Origin: Fictibacillus macauensis ZFHKF-1
GTDB taxonomy: Bacteria; Bacillota; Bacilli; Bacillales; Fictibacillaceae
NCBI RefSeq assembly: GCF_000269865.1
Contig: NZ_AKKV01000021.1
Span: 149,432 to 213,431 of the forward strand
DNA: 64,000 bases
Direction: 5' to 3'
Part shown: positions 61,212 to 64,000 of the stretch, piece after piece
Layout: every line of letters starts with the position of its first letter
Numbering within the stretch: the first letter of the stretch is position 1
The notes under the pieces: model-generated
Seen by the model: only the letters and a program-made list of their open reading frames with translations
The model's database searches: none
What the model was told of the DNA's origin: nothing
Translations under genes and position numbers: made by a program

Positions 61212-62456
61212 TTACTTTTCACTTAACTTAAATCGTTTTGCATAATACTCATTGGCTTTTTTATATTTAAAGTGCTTAGTATAATACTGTGCAGCCTCTT
61301 CATACACATCTAAAAGGAGTTTGTAACATTGATTTTTCTCTAAATATGGAATAGCAGATTGCTCTAGAAAATGCTCATACTCATCTTTTTGAATATAATT
61401 TTCTATTTGATGTTCCAGTAATTTAAATAAAATAGTACATACACTCGTCTCACTTATAGATTTATACCCTTTAAGCAACCATTTTCTAGCATGATTAAAA
61501 TCCCTTTTTTTTATATAAGCTTTTATAATAACAAATATGGTGAACTCTATATTATTACCTTTATTTTCTTTATAGCTTTTCATTAAATAATGAAGTGCTT
61601 TATCATAATTAGATTCTAAAAAATAACAAAATCCTAAATTATGCAACACACAACCTAATTCTTCTCTATAAATCGGATTGTTTTTCATAACTCTCAATGC
61701 AATATAGTAATGTTTTCTAGCCATAGAATAGGCTTTGAAATACATACTACATATTCCTAATAGGATATGACAATCGGTACTGCGCTTATAGTTAGCTTGT
61801 TTTTCTAATTTACCTAGTGCTTTTTTAGCTAAAAACATGCATTTTTCTCGAAAACCCAAATCAAGGTTTAACACGGCCAGATGATAGTAAAATATAGGAT
61901 CGTCAATGTTTCCTTCAATCATTAATTTTTCAGCTTCTTTAAATAGATTATGAGTTTTATCTAGATTTTTAAGCTGATTTTCATACATAGCTTCAAAAAA
62001 CACAAAATAATAACGGGTATGAACGGAATTGCTCAATGTAATGATATGCTTAATATCATCGATTACAACTTTAGCTTTTTTAAAATCTTTACAGAATATA
62101 TGATACCGAATAGAAATAACTTTATATAAAAGTACAATTTCTAAATCATCAACTTTATGAATGATACCACGCAATGAATTATATTCATATAAACATTGTT
62201 TCTCGTTGCGATAGTTAATATAATCTAGCCAAGACATAATCTGCTGACGAATGCTACCTATATCTAGAGTAGGACCTAGATCTACGTTTATTTTCAACCG
62301 TTTTTTTAACGCCATTACAATGTCTTTACTCGGTACTATAGTATTATTTTCAATTTTACTTAAATAAGAAACAGAGCAAATTCCTTCACTGACTTCTTTT
62401 TGTGTAAGTTTTAATTTTAATCTTCGATAATACAGTTTTTTCCCTTCCACTTTCAA
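61212..62456 (-). CDS. HTH-TPR regulator, RRNPP-like (copy 2)
   Basis: A 414-residue protein. Residues 5-60 form an XRE-type HTH (LKLTQKEVSEGICSVSYLSKIE). From about residue 75 the protein is built of TPR-like helix pairs (ILLGICSMYFKAYSMARKHYYIAL; LGFCYFLESNYDKALHYLMKSY). The architecture matches PlcR/NprR-type regulators that bind short secreted peptides. It is clearly related to the 417-residue neighbour. TTG 62456 follows AAGGATC. The 48-bp gap to the upstream gene suggests one operon. No pro-peptide gene was found on either side. Confidence 0.82.
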   Translation of the reverse strand: MKVEGKKLYYRRLKLKLTQKEVSEGICSVSYLSKIENNTIVPSKDIVMALKKRLKINVDLGPTLDIGSIRQQIMSWLDYINYRNEKQCLYEYNSLRGIIHKVDDLEIVLLYKVISIRYHIFCKDFKKAKVVIDDIKHIITLSNSVHTRYYFVFFEAMYENQLKNLDKTHNLFKEAEKLMIEGNIDDPIFYYHLAVLNLDLGFREKCMFLAKKALGKLEKQANYKRSTDCHILLGICSMYFKAYSMARKHYYIALRVMKNNPIYREELGCVLHNLGFCYFLESNYDKALHYLMKSYKENKGNNIEFTIFVIIKAYIKKRDFNHARKWLLKGYKSISETSVCTILFKLLEHQIENYIQKDEYEHFLEQSAIPYLEKNQCYKLLLDVYEEAAQYYTKHFKYKKANEYYAKRFKLSEK

Positions 62457-62504
62457 TACCGATCCTTTTTTATCAATACTAAACAGCTACAAAGTTCAAG
62501 CTGC

Positions 62505-63758
62505 TTACACATATTTTTTATATAACTTATTTAACTTAATATAATAATTATTTGCACTTTTATGAGCATGTTTAGCTGTATAGTAGTTTGCAAGTGATTC
62601 ATATAAATGAAGTAAAAATAGGCGATTTTGTGTTTTTTCTAAATATGGTAAGGCTGTATCTTCTACGTATGCTTGATAAGCTGAAGTATGTTCCGTTTTA
62701 TTCATTGCGAACTTATGGAGCATTAATTCAATCAAATCCACACTTTGCTCTTTGGTTTCCATTGCATTAAACCCATTATTTAACCAAGAATGGGCCTTTT
62801 CTATGTCATCCGTCTTAAAATACGCTCGTGATAGCGCACAACAAACTTGGGCATGGTTTATGCTGGTCACGTCATAGCTCTCTAAAAATAATTTAATTGC
62901 TTCTTCGTATAGTTCTTCATCATATAAACTTTTACCAAAATGATAAAGAATTGGAGCCATAAATTCTGAGAAGACCGGATTTGTTCGCGTAGCATTTAAA
63001 GCTGTTTTAAAGTGCTCTTTAGCTGTTGTATATTCTTTTATGTATCTGTTTAACCTTCCAAGAAGTATGTGGCATTCTAAACTTCTTTTATAATTAGCAA
63101 TAGCATCAAAATCGGCTATTGCTTCTTTAGCAAATAAAATGCCATGGTGAAACATCCCTATTTTCATACAGAAAAATGCCAAATGATATAAAAAATCTGA
63201 GTCCTTCTTTCCAATATCAGAGCCTAAAGAGTAAGCTTTTTCATAAAATTCATGAGCACTTTCAAAATCACATATCATCTCGGCATATAAAGCATTATTA
63301 AATACAATAAAGTATTGTAATTCGTTATCTTCAATCTTTCTATCTTGATTTAATAAATCTAGTTGATCAAGAAGTTCTTTCGCTTTTGTTTGTTCCTCAT
63401 AATATAAATGAAATCGTATACAAACCGTGTAATACAAAAGCAACAATTTAGGGTGATCCATATCCTGCATTAATTCTGTTATTTTTTGATAACCACTCAT
63501 AATTCTATCTTCTTGATGAAAAATTAAGGCACGATGCCACTCATGAATTTCTTGTTTAATATGTACTATTTGTGTCTCATCATAAGAAGAGCGCGTCATT
63601 TCTAGTCGATCATACAAAAGATTAATTATCTCTGAACTAGCAACTATACTATTGTTTTCAATTTTGCTTAAATAAGAGACCGAGCATATTCCTTTGCTTG
63701 CTTCCTTTTGTGTTAATCCACGTTTTTTTCGATAATAATATATTTTGTTGCCATCCAA
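62505..63758 (-). CDS. HTH-TPR regulator, RRNPP-like (copy 1)
   Basis: A 417-residue protein with an N-terminal HTH (KRGLTQKEASKGICSVSYLSK) and a TPR-like C-terminal body (ILLGRLNRYIKEYTTAKEHFKTAL; LYHFGKSLYDEELYEEAIKLFLESY). It shares the HTH almost exactly with the downstream copy (GICSVSYLSKIENN in both) and less in the TPR part, so the two could read similar DNA sites but different peptides. TTG 63758 follows GAGGGGATC. A 16-bp palindrome overlaps its promoter. Confidence 0.82.
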   Translation of the reverse strand: MDGNKIYYYRKKRGLTQKEASKGICSVSYLSKIENNSIVASSEIINLLYDRLEMTRSSYDETQIVHIKQEIHEWHRALIFHQEDRIMSGYQKITELMQDMDHPKLLLLYYTVCIRFHLYYEEQTKAKELLDQLDLLNQDRKIEDNELQYFIVFNNALYAEMICDFESAHEFYEKAYSLGSDIGKKDSDFLYHLAFFCMKIGMFHHGILFAKEAIADFDAIANYKRSLECHILLGRLNRYIKEYTTAKEHFKTALNATRTNPVFSEFMAPILYHFGKSLYDEELYEEAIKLFLESYDVTSINHAQVCCALSRAYFKTDDIEKAHSWLNNGFNAMETKEQSVDLIELMLHKFAMNKTEHTSAYQAYVEDTALPYLEKTQNRLFLLHLYESLANYYTAKHAHKSANNYYIKLNKLYKKYV

Positions 63759-63794
63759 AGCACGATCCCCTCACTTTACTCCTTTACAGGGAGT

Positions 63795-63836
63795 ATTTTC
63801 ACGTGAAAATTTTATCATAATTTTAGGTGAATTCAA
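63795..63836 (-). promoter_or_regulatory. Promoter and palindromic operator of the HTH-TPR genes
   Basis: On the minus strand TTGAAT (63836-63831), a 16-bp spacer and TAAAAT (63814-63809). The perfect palindrome ATTTTCACGTGAAAAT (63810-63795) covers the predicted start, a position suited to repression. Confidence 0.6.
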
Positions 63837-63963
63837 TAGATTTAATGAAATAAATTTCAAAGTATAACAAGTCTTAGTTTAAAAAATGCTAATTCCCCCT
63901 CTTATACTGTGTTTATTACACACCACTCTATTAAAAAACACACTAAAAAAACGACCAAGCAAT

Positions 63964-64000
63964 GTTGAACTGCACCCCAATTGTTAGACATCATTAACAA
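63964..64000. mobile_element. Probable end of an insertion sequence (IS3-type)
   Basis: TGAACTGCACCCCAATTGTT followed by AGACATCATTAACAA resembles the terminal inverted repeats of IS3-family elements common in Bacillus. Only the edge is inside the window; no transposase is visible. Confidence 0.4.

Overview
The window looks like chromosome of a low-GC, spore-forming Firmicute of the Bacillaceae. The signs are a Bacillus-type PhoD/TatAC pair, an Fnr with a C-terminal Cys cluster, CotY/CotZ-like cysteine proteins, YdbS/YdbT homologues, a c-di-AMP (ydaO) riboswitch, AGGAGG-type ribosome binding sites and frequent TTG/GTG starts. The oxygen-early cobalamin operon (cbiW-cbiH60-cbiX...) has the gene fusions known from Bacillus (Priestia) megaterium. 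The species cannot be fixed from this stretch.

Layout. Positions 1-4.8 kb hold phosphate-starvation genes: an alkaline phosphatase cut by the left edge and a tatA-tatC-phoD operon. Both sit behind near-identical promoters with three Pho-box repeats 11 bp apart. An aminotransferase lies between them. Positions 4.9-10.4 kb are a metal-efflux neighbourhood: a CzrA-like ArsR sensor, a CDF exporter and a CadA-like P1B-ATPase with a 12-2-12 dyad after its promoter, with two related YqeB-like membrane proteins on either side of the sensor. Positions 10.4-15.7 kb hold a VOC protein, a seven-bladed propeller fused to a spore-coat-like N-terminus, ric and fnr divergent across an FNR box, a lipoprotein and a ProP-like transporter.

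Positions 15.9-30.5 kb are one minus-strand cobalamin operon of 15 genes, nearly all overlapping, read from a cobalamin riboswitch (about 30.15-30.49 kb) to a terminator at 15.94 kb. It covers uroporphyrinogen III to adenosylated cobyric acid. The aminopropanol and lower-ligand genes are not here.

Positions 30.7-45.6 kb are mixed: rodA, two small cysteine-rich coat-like proteins, a methyltransferase/hydrolase pair, a ZIP transporter, a nucleoside hydrolase, a MerR/TipA-type regulator, KtrB-KtrA potassium uptake, pepF, a flavin-type oxidase-fold protein, and a GntR regulator coupled to a CynX-like exporter. Two copies of an interspersed MITE-like repeat lie at 36.0 and 42.6 kb; one has expanded internally into 42-bp tandem repeats. 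Positions 45.6-55.5 kb hold ydbST, a decayed LysR gene, a BirA-controlled bioY-bioD-bioA operon, a ThDP decarboxylase and a class A PBP. Positions 55.7-64 kb hold mgtC plus a tiny gene behind a c-di-AMP riboswitch, a secreted pullulanase with a cre site, a SurA-like lipoprotein and two tandem HTH-TPR (RRNPP-like) regulators. What looks like the end of an insertion sequence lies at the right edge.

The most interesting items are the c-di-AMP riboswitch in front of mgtC, the CotY/CotZ-like domain seen both as small proteins and fused to a propeller, the MITE-like repeat with its expanded core, and the tandem HTH-TPR receptors without visible peptide genes.
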